A stretch of DNA of 64,000 bases from Rugalucina vietnamica (lineage: Eukaryota; Mollusca; Bivalvia; Lucinida; Lucinidae). The notes under the pieces were generated by a model. The model was not told where the DNA came from. It saw only the letters and a list, made by a program, of their open reading frames with translations, and did no database searches. The position numbers and the translations under genes were made by a program. The stretch covers positions 35,688,721-35,752,720 of the forward strand of contig OZ024874.1 of assembly GCA_964017185.1 (NCBI GenBank). Direction: 5' to 3'. Shown piece by piece: positions 7,669 to 20,514 of the stretch (its first letter is position 1; each line of letters opens with the position of its first letter).

Positions 7669-10264
7669 CCCTATCAGCGTTTTGGTCAAATAACGTACGG
7701 TTTTGGGATTTTATTCAGGGTTTTTAAAAGAGTTTAGCCAAATTGTTGTGAATCAATAATAAAATGCGTCAACCCCGACCATTTTGTGGGAGAGATTTGA
7801 TTTTGATATAATTTGAACCCCTATCAGGGCTTTGGTCAAATCAAGTAGGGTTTTGGAATTTTATTCAGGGTTTGAAAAGAGTTTAGCCCAATTGTTGTGA
7901 ATCAATCATAAAATGCGTCAACCCCGACCAATTTGGGGAGAAATTTGATTTTCAATCGGATTTACTTGAAACCCCTATCAGGGCTTTGGTCAAATAACGT
8001 AGGGTTTTGGGATTTTATTTAGGGTTTGTAAAGAGTTTAGCCCAATTGTTGTGAATCAATAATAAAATGCGTCAACCCCGACCATTTTGGGGGAGAGATT
8101 TAGTTTTCGATATAATCTAAACCCCTATCAGGGCTTTGGTCAAATCAAGTAGGGTTTTGGGATTTTATTTGGGGTTTGAAAGGAGTTTAGCTCAATTGTT
8201 GTGAATCAATAATAAAATGCGTCAACCCCGACCATTTTGTGGGAGAGATTTGATCTTCGATATAATTTGACCCCCTCCCTATCAGGGCTTTGGTCAAATC
8301 ACGTAGAATTTGGGGATTTTATTCAGGGTTTGAAAAGAGTTTAGCCCAATGGTTGTGAATCAATCATAAAATGCGTCAACCCCGACCATTTTGGGGAGAA
8401 ATTAAAATTTTCAATCTAACTTACTTGAAACCCCTATCAGGGCTTCGGTCAAATAACGTAGGGTTTTGGGATTTTAATTAGGGTTTGTAAAGAGTTTAGC
8501 CCAATTGTTGTGAATCAATAATAAAATGCGTCAACCCCGACCATTTTGGGGGAGATATTTAGTTTTCGATATAATCTAAACCCCTATCAGGGCTTTGGTC
8601 AAATCACGTAGGGTTTGGGGATTTGAAAAGAGTTTAGCTCAATTGTTGTGAATCAATAATAAAATGCGTCAACCCCGACCATTTTGTGGGAGAGATTTGA
8701 TCTTGGATATAATTTGAACCCCTCCCTATCAGGGCTTTGGTCAAATCACGTAGGGTTTTGGAATTTTATTCAGGGTTTGAAAAGAGTTTAGCCCAATGGT
8801 TGTGAATCAATCATAAAATGCGTCAACCCCGACCATTTTGGGGAGAAATTAAATTTCCAGTCTAATTTACTGGAAACCCCTATCAGGGCTTCGGTCAAAT
8901 AACGTAGGGTTTTGGGATTTTATTTAGGGTTTATAAAGAGTTTAGCCCAATTGTTGTGAATCAATAATAAAATGCGTCAACCCCGACCATTTTGGGGGAG
9001 ATATTTAGTTTTCGATATAATCTAAACCCCTATCAGGGCTTTGGTCAAATCACGTAGGGTTTGGGGATTTTATTTAGGGTTTGAAAAGAGTTTAGCTCAA
9101 TTGTTGTGAATCAATAATAAAATGCGTCAACCCCGACCATTTTGTGGGAGAGATTTGATCTTGGATATAATTTGAACCCCTCCCTATCAGGGCTTTGGTC
9201 AAATCACGTAGGGTTTGTGGATTTTATTCAGGGTTTGAAAAGAGTTTAGCCCAATGGTTGTGAATCAATCATAAAATGCGTCAACCCCGACCATTTTGGG
9301 GAGAAATTAAATTTTCAATCTAATTTACTGGAAACCCCTATCAGGGCTTCGGTCAAATAACGTAGGGTTTTGGTATTTTATTTAGGGTTTGTAAAGAGTT
9401 TAGCCCAATTGTTGTGAATCAATAATAAAATGCGTCAACCCCGACCATTTTGGGGGAGATATTTAGTTTTCGATATAATCTAAACCCCTACCAGGGCTTT
9501 GGTCAAATCACGTAGGGTTTTGGGATTTTATTAAAGGTTTGAAAAGAGTTTAGCTCAACTGTTGTGAATCAATAATAAAATGAGTCAACCCCGACCATTT
9601 TGTGGGAGAGATTTGATCTTCGATATAATTTGAAATCCTCCCTATCAGGGCATTGGTCAAATCACGTAGGATTTTGGGATTTTATTCAGGGTTTGAAAAG
9701 AGTTTAGCCCAATTGTTGTGAATCAATCATAAAATGCGTCAACCCCGACCATTTTGGGGAGAAATTAAATTTTCAATCTAATTTTCTTGAAACCCCTATC
9801 AGGGCTTCGGTCAAATAACGTAGGGTTTTGGGATTTTATTTAGGGTTTGAAAAGAGTTTAGCCCAATTGTTGTGAATCAATAATAAAATGCGTCAACCCC
9901 GACCATTTTGGGGGAGATATTTAGTTTTCGATATGATCTAAACCCCTATCAGGGCTTTGGTCAAATCACGTAAGGTTTTGGGATTTTATTTAGGGTTTGA
10001 AAAGAGTTAAGCTCAATTGTTGTGAATCAATAATAAAATGCGTCAACCCCGACCATTTTGTGGGAGAGATTTGATCTTCGATATAATTTGAACCCCTCCC
10101 TATCAGGGCTTTGGTCAAATCACGTAGGGTTTTGGGATTTTATTCAGGGTTTGAAAAGAGTTTAGCCCAATTGTTGTGAATCAATCATAAAATGCGTCAA
10201 CCCCGACCATTTTGGGGAGAAATTAAAATTTTCAATCTGATTTACTTGAAACCCCTATCAGGGC
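7669..10264 (+). repeat. Satellite block of L2, 2596 bp
   Basis: Same 17-monomer order and lengths as L1, including the 142-bp seventh monomer. It differs from L1 in the 14th monomer (gggg for gtgg). Confidence 0.9.
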
Positions 10265-10436
10265 TTAGGTTTAGGGTTAGGGTTAGGGTTAGGTTTAGGG
10301 TTAGAGTTAGTGTTAGGGTTAGGGAGAGGGTTAGGGTTAGGGTTAGGGTTAGGGTTAGGTTAGCGTTAGGGATAGGGTTAGGGTTAGGGTTAGGGTTAGG
10401 GTTGGGTTAGGGTTAGGGTTAGGGTTAGGGTTAGGG
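10265..10436 (+). repeat. Interstitial telomeric block of L2, 172 bp
   Basis: One hexamer longer than in L1, with the same ordered variant hexamers. Confidence 0.95.
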
Positions 10437-11952
10437 TATAAGCGGGTGTGCGAAGATGGGCAACTTGCCCATCTTGGTTATGATCTGATTTTTTTTTTAT
10501 TTCTGCATTTGTTCTTTTTTGTTCTCCTTTATATTATTAATGATAAAACATGTCCCATTTGGGGTCTATTCAGAGAGGGTTAGGGTTAGGATTAGGGTAT
10601 AAGCTGATGTACGAAGATGGGCAACCAGCCCATCTTGGTTATGATCTGATTCTTTTCTTTCTACATTTTTTTTTTATTTCTTTTTCCCCCCTTTTTTGTT
10701 CGCCTTTATATTATCAGTGATAAACCTTGTCTCAGTTTGGGTCCATTCAGAGATGCTAATCTTTAATATTAAATAACATGAATTCGTATGTAACGTAGGG
10801 TTAGGGTTAAGGTTAGGCGCTTGAAACACACCTTGTTTGATTGTGCGCACTTTCAATCTTCTGGCAACATGTAGCCCTTATGACGTCAATCTCGCTTGTC
10901 ATTCAAAATTTGAGCAAGCATTGTATTTGAGCATACTTTGCGCGGCTGACAGTGAGTGGCCGTCCACGATTTTTCAGTATAGATGTGCCTACGCTTAAGA
11001 CAATGCTTAACTGGTGTGTGCTTCCAAGAGAAGTAAGTAAAATATAAAGGTTGGACACTTTGGAAGTAGTTAAATCATTCAAAGGGAGATAGTATGGACC
11101 ATATTGCACAATTTCGGGTAATGAGCCCTCATCAGTAGCCCTAGAAGTGAACATTTGTAAGTTGTGTGTATTTGATCGTACAATGGATATAATATTGGCG
11201 GTAGATGTTGATTTTCGACTTAATGCAGGCTGACCCAGGTTGGTATACGAGCGTTGTCTTTGGTTACATGAAAACAGAACGTAAAGACTAAATTGACCTC
11301 TAAGAATATTGCTTTTAGAGCGGTATTCCATTCGCAGTACCTGTTTTCCAGGAGCAAGTTAAAGAACAAAGGTTCTCATGCCTAGCAATTCATTGGACTA
11401 TATTGGACTTGCAATATCCATGGACTATAGGGGCCGCAGAACTCAGAAAAAATCAATACAATCCAATGGACTATATGGGCCTTGTGCAACATCCATGGAC
11501 TCTACGGGCCGTAGCATTTTTTGGGTTAGGGTTAGGGTCAGGGTGTAAGCTGATGTGCGAAGATAAACAACTTGCCCATCTCGGCTATGACCTGATTTTT
11601 TTCTTTCTTCATGTTTTCCTTTTGTGTTCTCCTTTATATTATTAATGATAAAACTTGTCTCAGTTGGGGTCTATTCAGAGATGCTAATCTTTGATATTAG
11701 ATAACACGAATTCATATGTAACGTTAGTTCGGACAAGCTTTATATGCTTTTTCATATAGATTTCGCGTGTTCCTTTATTTCTGACGAACAACACAATGTG
11801 TTCATATATATATATCACTAAGCATAATGCCGTATGTAACTTCAGTTCGTAGACTGTTTTCATTGCTCTTAAGGGAACTCAATCTATAGTTCCATTTAGT
11901 TCGCACAAACAATATACTGTTTTCAGATATATTAATTAACATAATTTCGTAC

Positions 11953-14548
11953 CCCTATCAGCGTTTTGGTCAAATAACGTACGGTTTTGGGATTTTATTC
12001 AGGGTTTTTAAAAGAGTTTAGCCAAATTGTTGTGAATCAATAATAAAATGCGTCAACCCCGACCATTTTGTGGGAGAGATTTGATTTTGATATAATTTGA
12101 ACCCCTATCAGGGCTTTGGTCAAATCAAGTAGGGTTTTGGAATTTTATTCAGGGTTTGAAAAGAGTTTAGCCCAATTGTTGTGAATCAATCATAAAATGC
12201 GTCAACCCCGACCAATTTGGGGAGAAATTTGATTTTCAATCGGATTTACTTGAAACCCCTATCAGGGCTTTGGTCAAATAACGTAGGGTTTTGGGATTTT
12301 ATTTAGGGTTTGTAAAGAGTTTAGCCCAATTGTTGTGAATCAATAATAAAATGCGTCAACCCCGACCATTTTGGGGGAGAGATTTAGTTTTCGATATAAT
12401 CTAAACCCCTATCAGGGCTTTGGTCAAATCAAGTAGGGTTTTGGGATTTTATTTGGGGTTTGAAAGGAGTTTAGCTCAATTGTTGTGAATCAATAATAAA
12501 ATGCGTCAACCCCGACCATTTTGTGGGAGAGATTTGATCTTCGATATAATTTGACCCCCTCCCTATCAGGGCTTTGGTCAAATCACGTAGAATTTGGGGA
12601 TTTTATTCAGGGTTTGAAAAGAGTTTAGCCCAATGGTTGTGAATCAATCATAAAATGCGTCAACCCCGACCATTTTGGGGAGAAATTAAAATTTTCAATC
12701 TAACTTACTTGAAACCCCTATCAGGGCTTCGGTCAAATAACGTAGGGTTTTGGGATTTTAATTAGGGTTTGTAAAGAGTTTAGCCCAATTGTTGTGAATC
12801 AATAATAAAATGCGTCAACCCCGACCATTTTGGGGGAGATATTTAGTTTTCGATATAATCTAAACCCCTATCAGGGCTTTGGTCAAATCACGTAGGGTTT
12901 GGGGATTTGAAAAGAGTTTAGCTCAATTGTTGTGAATCAATAATAAAATGCGTCAACCCCGACCATTTTGTGGGAGAGATTTGATCTTGGATATAATTTG
13001 AACCCCTCCCTATCAGGGCTTTGGTCAAATCACGTAGGGTTTTGGAATTTTATTCAGGGTTTGAAAAGAGTTTAGCCCAATGGTTGTGAATCAATCATAA
13101 AATGCGTCAACCCCGACCATTTTGGGGAGAAATTAAATTTCCAGTCTAATTTACTGGAAACCCCTATCAGGGCTTCGGTCAAATAACGTAGGGTTTTGGG
13201 ATTTTATTTAGGGTTTATAAAGAGTTTAGCCCAATTGTTGTGAATCAATAATAAAATGCGTCAACCCCGACCATTTTGGGGGAGATATTTAGTTTTCGAT
13301 ATAATCTAAACCCCTATCAGGGCTTTGGTCAAATCACGTAGGGTTTGGGGATTTTATTTAGGGTTTGAAAAGAGTTTAGCTCAATTGTTGTGAATCAATA
13401 ATAAAATGCGTCAACCCCGACCATTTTGTGGGAGAGATTTGATCTTGGATATAATTTGAACCCCTCCCTATCAGGGCTTTGGTCAAATCACGTAGGGTTT
13501 GTGGATTTTATTCAGGGTTTGAAAAGAGTTTAGCCCAATGGTTGTGAATCAATCATAAAATGCGTCAACCCCGACCATTTTGGGGAGAAATTAAATTTTC
13601 AATCTAATTTACTGGAAACCCCTATCAGGGCTTCGGTCAAATAACGTAGGGTTTTGGTATTTTATTTAGGGTTTGTAAAGAGTTTAGCCCAATTGTTGTG
13701 AATCAATAATAAAATGCGTCAACCCCGACCATTTTGGGGGAGATATTTAGTTTTCGATATAATCTAAACCCCTACCAGGGCTTTGGTCAAATCACGTAGG
13801 GTTTTGGGATTTTATTAAAGGTTTGAAAAGAGTTTAGCTCAACTGTTGTGAATCAATAATAAAATGAGTCAACCCCGACCATTTTGTGGGAGAGATTTGA
13901 TCTTCGATATAATTTGAAATCCTCCCTATCAGGGCATTGGTCAAATCACGTAGGATTTTGGGATTTTATTCAGGGTTTGAAAAGAGTTTAGCCCAATTGT
14001 TGTGAATCAATCATAAAATGCGTCAACCCCGACCATTTTGGGGAGAAATTAAATTTTCAATCTAATTTTCTTGAAACCCCTATCAGGGCTTCGGTCAAAT
14101 AACGTAGGGTTTTGGGATTTTATTTAGGGTTTGAAAAGAGTTTAGCCCAATTGTTGTGAATCAATAATAAAATGCGTCAACCCCGACCATTTTGGGGGAG
14201 ATATTTAGTTTTCGATATGATCTAAACCCCTATCAGGGCTTTGGTCAAATCACGTAAGGTTTTGGGATTTTATTTAGGGTTTGAAAAGAGTTAAGCTCAA
14301 TTGTTGTGAATCAATAATAAAATGCGTCAACCCCGACCATTTTGTGGGAGAGATTTGATCTTCGATATAATTTGAACCCCTCCCTATCAGGGCTTTGGTC
14401 AAATCACGTAGGGTTTTGGGATTTTATTCAGGGTTTGAAAAGAGTTTAGCCCAATTGTTGTGAATCAATCATAAAATGCGTCAAACCCGACCATTTTGGG
14501 GAGAAATTAAAATTTTCAATCTGATTTACTTGAAACCCCTATCAGGGC
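11953..14548 (+). repeat. Satellite block of L3, 2596 bp
   Basis: 17 monomers in the L1 order. The core motif of the last monomer carries the gamma substitution (aaacccg for aaccccg). Confidence 0.9.
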
Positions 14549-14726
14549 TTAGGTTTAGGGTTAGGGTTAGGGTTAGGTTTAGGGTTAGAGTTAGTGTTAG
14601 GGTTAGGGAGAGGGTTAGGGTTAGGGTTAGGGTTAGGGTTAGGGTTAGGTTAGCGTTAGGGATAGGGTTAGGGTTAGGGTTAGGGTTAGGGTTGGGTTAG
14701 GGTTAGGGTTAGGGTTAGGGTTAGGG
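14549..14726 (+). repeat. Interstitial telomeric block of L3, 178 bp
   Basis: Longest block in the left array, with an extra hexamer in the run after the agaggg interruption. Confidence 0.95.
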
Positions 14727-16242
14727 TATAAGCGGGTGTGCGAAGATGGGCAACTTGCCCATCTTGGTTATGATCTGATTTTTTTTTTATTTCTGCATTT
14801 GTTCTTTTTTGTTCTCCTTTATATTATTAATGATAAAACATGTCCCATTTGGGGTCTATTCAGAGAGGGTTAGGGTTAGGATTAGGGTATAAGCTGATGT
14901 ACGAAGATGGGCAACCAGCCCATCTTGGTTATGATCTGATTCTTTTCTTTCTACATTTTTTTTTTATTTCTTTTTCCCCCCTTTTTTGTTCGCCTTTATA
15001 TTATCAGTGATAAACCTTGTCTCAGTTTGGGTCCATTCAGAGATGCTAATCTTTAATATTAAATAACATGAATTCGTATGTAACGTAGGGTTAGGGTTAA
15101 GGTTAGGCGCTTGAAACACACCTTGTTTGATTGTGCGCACTTTCAATCTTCTGGCAACATGTAGCCCTTATGACGTCAATCTCGCTTGTCATTCAAAATT
15201 TGAGCAAGCATTGTATTTGAGCATACTTTGCGCGGCTGACAGTGAGTGGCCGTCCACGATTTTTCAGTATAGATGTGCCTACGCTTAAGACAATGCTTAA
15301 CTGGTGTGTGCTTCCAAGAGAAGTAAGTAAAATATAAAGGTTGGACACTTTGGAAGTAGTTAAATCATTCAAAGGGAGATAGTATGGACCATATTGCACA
15401 ATTTCGGGTAATGAGCCCTCATCAGTAGCCCTAGAAGTGAACATTTGTAAGTTGTGTGTATTTGATCGTACAATGGATATAATATTGGCGGTAGATGTTG
15501 ATTTTCGACTTAATGCAGGCTGACCCAGGTTGGTATACGAGCGTTGTCTTTGGTTACATGAAAACAGAACGTAAAGACTAAATTGACCTCTAAGAATATT
15601 GCTTTTAGAGCGGTATTCCATTCGCAGTACCTGTTTTCCAGGAGCAAGTTAAAGAACAAAGGTTCTCATGCCTAGCAATTCATTGGACTATATTGGACTT
15701 GCAATATCCATGGACTATAGGGGCCGCAGAACTCAGAAAAAATCAATACAATCCAATGGACTATATGGGCCTTGTGCAACATCCATGGACTCTACGGGCC
15801 GTAGCATTTTTTGGGTTAGGGTTAGGGTCAGGGTGTAAGCTGATGTGCGAAGATAAACAACTTGCCCATCTCGGCTATGACCTGATTTTTTTCTTTCTTC
15901 ATGTTTTCCTTTTGTGTTCTCCTTTATATTATTAATGATAAAACTTGTCTCAGTTGGGGTCTATTCAGAGATGCTAATCTTTGATATTAGATAACACGAA
16001 TTCATATGTAACGTTAGTTCGGACAAGCTTTATATGCTTTTTCATATAGATTTCGCGTGTTCCTTTATTTCTGACGAACAACACAATGTGTTCATATATA
16101 TATATCACTAAGCATAATGCCGTATGTAACTTCAGTTCGTAGACTGTTTTCATTGCTCTTAAGGGAACTCAATCTATAGTTCCATTTAGTTCGCACAAAC
16201 AATATACTGTTTTCAGATATATTAATTAACATAATTTCGTAC

Positions 16243-18838
16243 CCCTATCAGCGTTTTGGTCAAATAACGTACGGTTTTGGGATTTTATTCAGGGTTTTTA
16301 AAAGAGTTTAGCCAAATTGTTGTGAATCAATAATAAAATGCGTCAACCCCGACCATTTTGTGGGAGAGATTTGATTTTGATATAATTTGAACCCCTATCA
16401 GGGCTTTGGTCAAATCAAGTAGGGTTTTGGAATTTTATTCAGGGTTTGAAAAGAGTTTAGCCCAATTGTTGTGAATCAATCATAAAATGCGTCAACCCCG
16501 ACCAATTTGGGGAGAAATTTGATTTTCAATCGGATTTACTTGAAACCCCTATCAGGGCTTTGGTCAAATAACGTAGGGTTTTGGGATTTTATTTAGGGTT
16601 TGTAAAGAGTTTAGCCCAATTGTTGTGAATCAATAATAAAATGCGTCAACCCCGACCATTTTGGGGGAGAGATTTAGTTTTCGATATAATCTAAACCCCT
16701 ATCAGGGCTTTGGTCAAATCAAGTAGGGTTTTGGGATTTTATTTGGGGTTTGAAAGGAGTTTAGCTCAATTGTTGTGAATCAATAATAAAATGCGTCAAC
16801 CCCGACCATTTTGTGGGAGAGATTTGATCTTCGATATAATTTGACCCCCTCCCTATCAGGGCTTTGGTCAAATCACGTAGAATTTGGGGATTTTATTCAG
16901 GGTTTGAAAAGAGTTTAGCCCAATGGTTGTGAATCAATCATAAAATGCGTCAACCCCGACCATTTTGGGGAGAAATTAAAATTTTCAATCTAACTTACTT
17001 GAAACCCCTATCAGGGCTTCGGTCAAATAACGTAGGGTTTTGGGATTTTAATTAGGGTTTGTAAAGAGTTTAGCCCAATTGTTGTGAATCAATAATAAAA
17101 TGCGTCAACCCCGACCATTTTGGGGGAGATATTTAGTTTTCGATATAATCTAAACCCCTATCAGGGCTTTGGTCAAATCACGTAGGGTTTGGGGATTTGA
17201 AAAGAGTTTAGCTCAATTGTTGTGAATCAATAATAAAATGCGTCAACCCCGACCATTTTGTGGGAGAGATTTGATCTTGGATATAATTTGAACCCCTCCC
17301 TATCAGGGCTTTGGTCAAATCACGTAGGGTTTTGGAATTTTATTCAGGGTTTGAAAAGAGTTTAGCCCAATGGTTGTGAATCAATCATAAAATGCGTCAA
17401 CCCCGACCATTTTGGGGAGAAATTAAATTTCCAGTCTAATTTACTGGAAACCCCTATCAGGGCTTCGGTCAAATAACGTAGGGTTTTGGGATTTTATTTA
17501 GGGTTTATAAAGAGTTTAGCCCAATTGTTGTGAATCAATAATAAAATGCGTCAACCCCGACCATTTTGGGGGAGATATTTAGTTTTCGATATAATCTAAA
17601 CCCCTATCAGGGCTTTGGTCAAATCACGTAGGGTTTGGGGATTTTATTTAGGGTTTGAAAAGAGTTTAGCTCAATTGTTGTGAATCAATAATAAAATGCG
17701 TCAACCCCGACCATTTTGTGGGAGAGATTTGATCTTGGATATAATTTGAACCCCTCCCTATCAGGGCTTTGGTCAAATCACGTAGGGTTTGTGGATTTTA
17801 TTCAGGGTTTGAAAAGAGTTTAGCCCAATGGTTGTGAATCAATCATAAAATGCGTCAACCCCGACCATTTTGGGGAGAAATTAAATTTTCAATCTAATTT
17901 ACTGGAAACCCCTATCAGGGCTTCGGTCAAATAACGTAGGGTTTTGGTATTTTATTTAGGGTTTGTAAAGAGTTTAGCCCAATTGTTGTGAATCAATAAT
18001 AAAATGCGTCAACCCCGACCATTTTGGGGGAGATATTTAGTTTTCGATATAATCTAAACCCCTACCAGGGCTTTGGTCAAATCACGTAGGGTTTTGGGAT
18101 TTTATTAAAGGTTTGAAAAGAGTTTAGCTCAACTGTTGTGAATCAATAATAAAATGAGTCAACCCCGACCATTTTGTGGGAGAGATTTGATCTTCGATAT
18201 AATTTGAAATCCTCCCTATCAGGGCATTGGTCAAATCACGTAGGATTTTGGGATTTTATTCAGGGTTTGAAAAGAGTTTAGCCCAATTGTTGTGAATCAA
18301 TCATAAAATGCGTCAACCCCGACCATTTTGTGGAGAAATTAAATTTTCAATCTAATTTTCTTGAAACCCCTATCAGGGCTTCGGTCAAATAACGTAGGGT
18401 TTTGGGATTTTATTTAGGGTTTGAAAAGAGTTTAGCCCAATTGTTGTGAATCAATAATAAAATGCGTCAACCCCGACCATTTTGGGGGAGATATTTAGTT
18501 TTCGATATGATCTAAACCCCTATCAGGGCTTTGGTCAAATCACGTAAGGTTTTGGGATTTTATTTAGGGTTTGAAAAGAGTTAAGCTCAATTGTTGTGAA
18601 TCAATAATAAAATGCGTCAACCCCGACCATTTTGTGGGAGAGATTTGATCTTCGATATAATTTGAACCCCTCCCTATCAGGGCTTTGGTCAAATCACGTA
18701 GGGTTTTGGGATTTTATTCAGGGTTTGAAAAGAGTTTAGCCCAATTGTTGTGAATCAATCATAAAATGCGTCAACCCCGACCATTTTGGGGAGAAATTAA
18801 AATTTTCAATCTGATTTACTTGAAACCCCTATCAGGGC
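16243..18838 (+). repeat. Satellite block of L4, 2596 bp
   Basis: Matches L1, including the ttttgtggaga variant of the 14th monomer (about 18327-18338). Confidence 0.9.
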
Positions 18839-18998
18839 TTAGGTTTAGGGTTAGGGTTAGGGTTAGGTTTAGGGTTAGAGTTAGTGTTAGGGTTAGGGAG
18901 AGGGTTAGGGTTAGGGTTAGGGTTAGGGTTAGGTTAGCGTTAGGGATAGGGTTAGGGTTAGGGTTAGGGTTGGGTTAGGGTTAGGGTTAGGGTTAGGG
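18839..18998 (+). repeat. Interstitial telomeric block of L4, 160 bp
   Basis: Shortest block in the window; one hexamer shorter than L1, in the run after the ttggg interruption. Confidence 0.95.
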
Positions 18999-20514
18999 TA
19001 TAAGCGGGTGTGCGAAGATGGGCAACTTGCCCATCTTGGTTATGATCTGATTTTTTTTTTATTTCTGCATTTGTTCTTTTTTGTTCTCCTTTATATTATT
19101 AATGATAAAACATGTCCCATTTGGGGTCTATTCAGAGAGGGTTAGGGTTAGGATTAGGGTATAAGCTGATGTACGAAGATGGGCAACCAGCCCATCTTGG
19201 TTATGATCTGATTCTTTTCTTTCTACATTTTTTTTTTATTTCTTTTTCCCCCCTTTTTTGTTCGCCTTTATATTATCAGTGATAAACCTTGTCTCAGTTT
19301 GGGTCCATTCAGAGATGCTAATCTTTAATATTAAATAACATGAATTCGTATGTAACGTAGGGTTAGGGTTAAGGTTAGGCGCTTGAAACACACCTTGTTT
19401 GATTGTGCGCACTTTCAATCTTCTGGCAACATGTAGCCCTTATGACGTCAATCTCGCTTGTCATTCAAAATTTGAGCAAGCATTGTATTTGAGCATACTT
19501 TGCGCGGCTGACAGTGAGTGGCCATCCACGATTTTTCAGTATAGATGTGCCTACGCTTAAGACAATGCTTAACTGGTGTGTGCTTCCAAGAGAAGTAAGT
19601 AAAATATAAAGGTTGGACACTTTGGAAGTAGTTAAATCATTCAAAGGGAGATAGTATGGACCATATTGCACAATTTCGGGTAATGAGCCCTCATCAGTAG
19701 CCCTAGAAGTGAACATTTGTAAGTTGTGTGTATTTGATCGTACAATGGATATAATATTGGCGGTAGATGTTGATTTTCGACTTAATGCAGGCTGACCCAG
19801 GTTGGTATACGAGCGTTGTCTTTGGTTACATGAAAACAGAACGTAAAGACTAAATTGACCTCTAAGAATATTGCTTTTAGAGCGGTATTCCATTCGCAGT
19901 ACCTGTTTTCCAGGAGCAAGTTAAAGAACAAAGGTTCTCATGCCTAGCAATTCATTGGACTATATTGGACTTGCAATATCCATGGACTATAGGGGCCGCA
20001 GAACTCAGAAAAAATCAATACAATCCAATGGACTATATGGGCCTTGTGCAACATCCATGGACTCTACGGGCCGTAGCATTTTTTGGGTTAGGGTTAGGGT
20101 CAGGGTGTAAGCTGATGTGCGAAGATAAACAACTTGCCCATCTCGGCTATGACCTGATTTTTTTCTTTCTTCATGTTTTCCTTTTGTGTTCTCCTTTATA
20201 TTATTAATGATAAAACTTGTCTCAGTTGGGGTCTATTCAGAGATGCTAATCTTTGATATTAGATAACACGAATTCATATGTAACGTTAGTTCGGACAAGC
20301 TTTATATGCTTTTTCATATAGATTTCGCGTGTTCCTTTATTTCTGACGAACAACACAATGTGTTCATATATATATATCACTAAGCATAATGCCGTATGTA
20401 ACTTCAGTTCGTAGACTGTTTTCATTGCTCTTAAGGGAACTCAATCTATAGTTCCATTTAGTTCGCACAAACAATATACTGTTTTCAGATATATTAATTA
20501 ACATAATTTCGTAC

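Larger units (their letters stand above)
7549..11832 (+). repeat. 4.28-kb unit L2 (type beta), 4284 bp
   Basis: Leader 7549-7668, satellite 7669-10264, telomeric block 10265-10436, tail 10437-11832. Beta markers: ttttggggaga in the 14th monomer and cgtcaaccccgacc in the last monomer, with G in place of alpha's A in the ORF region (ggccgtccacg). Confidence 0.9.
11833..16122 (+). repeat. 4.28-kb unit L3 (type gamma), 4290 bp
   Basis: Leader 11833-11952, satellite 11953-14548, telomeric block 14549-14726, tail 14727-16122. Gamma marker: cgtcaaacccgacc in the last monomer (near 14480-14492), shared only with L6. Confidence 0.9.
16123..20394 (+). repeat. 4.28-kb unit L4 (type alpha), 4272 bp
   Basis: Leader 16123-16242, satellite 16243-18838, telomeric block 18839-18998, tail 18999-20394. 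It has both alpha markers of L1 and starts exactly 12,852 bp after it. I found no difference from L1 apart from one missing TTAGGG. Confidence 0.9.
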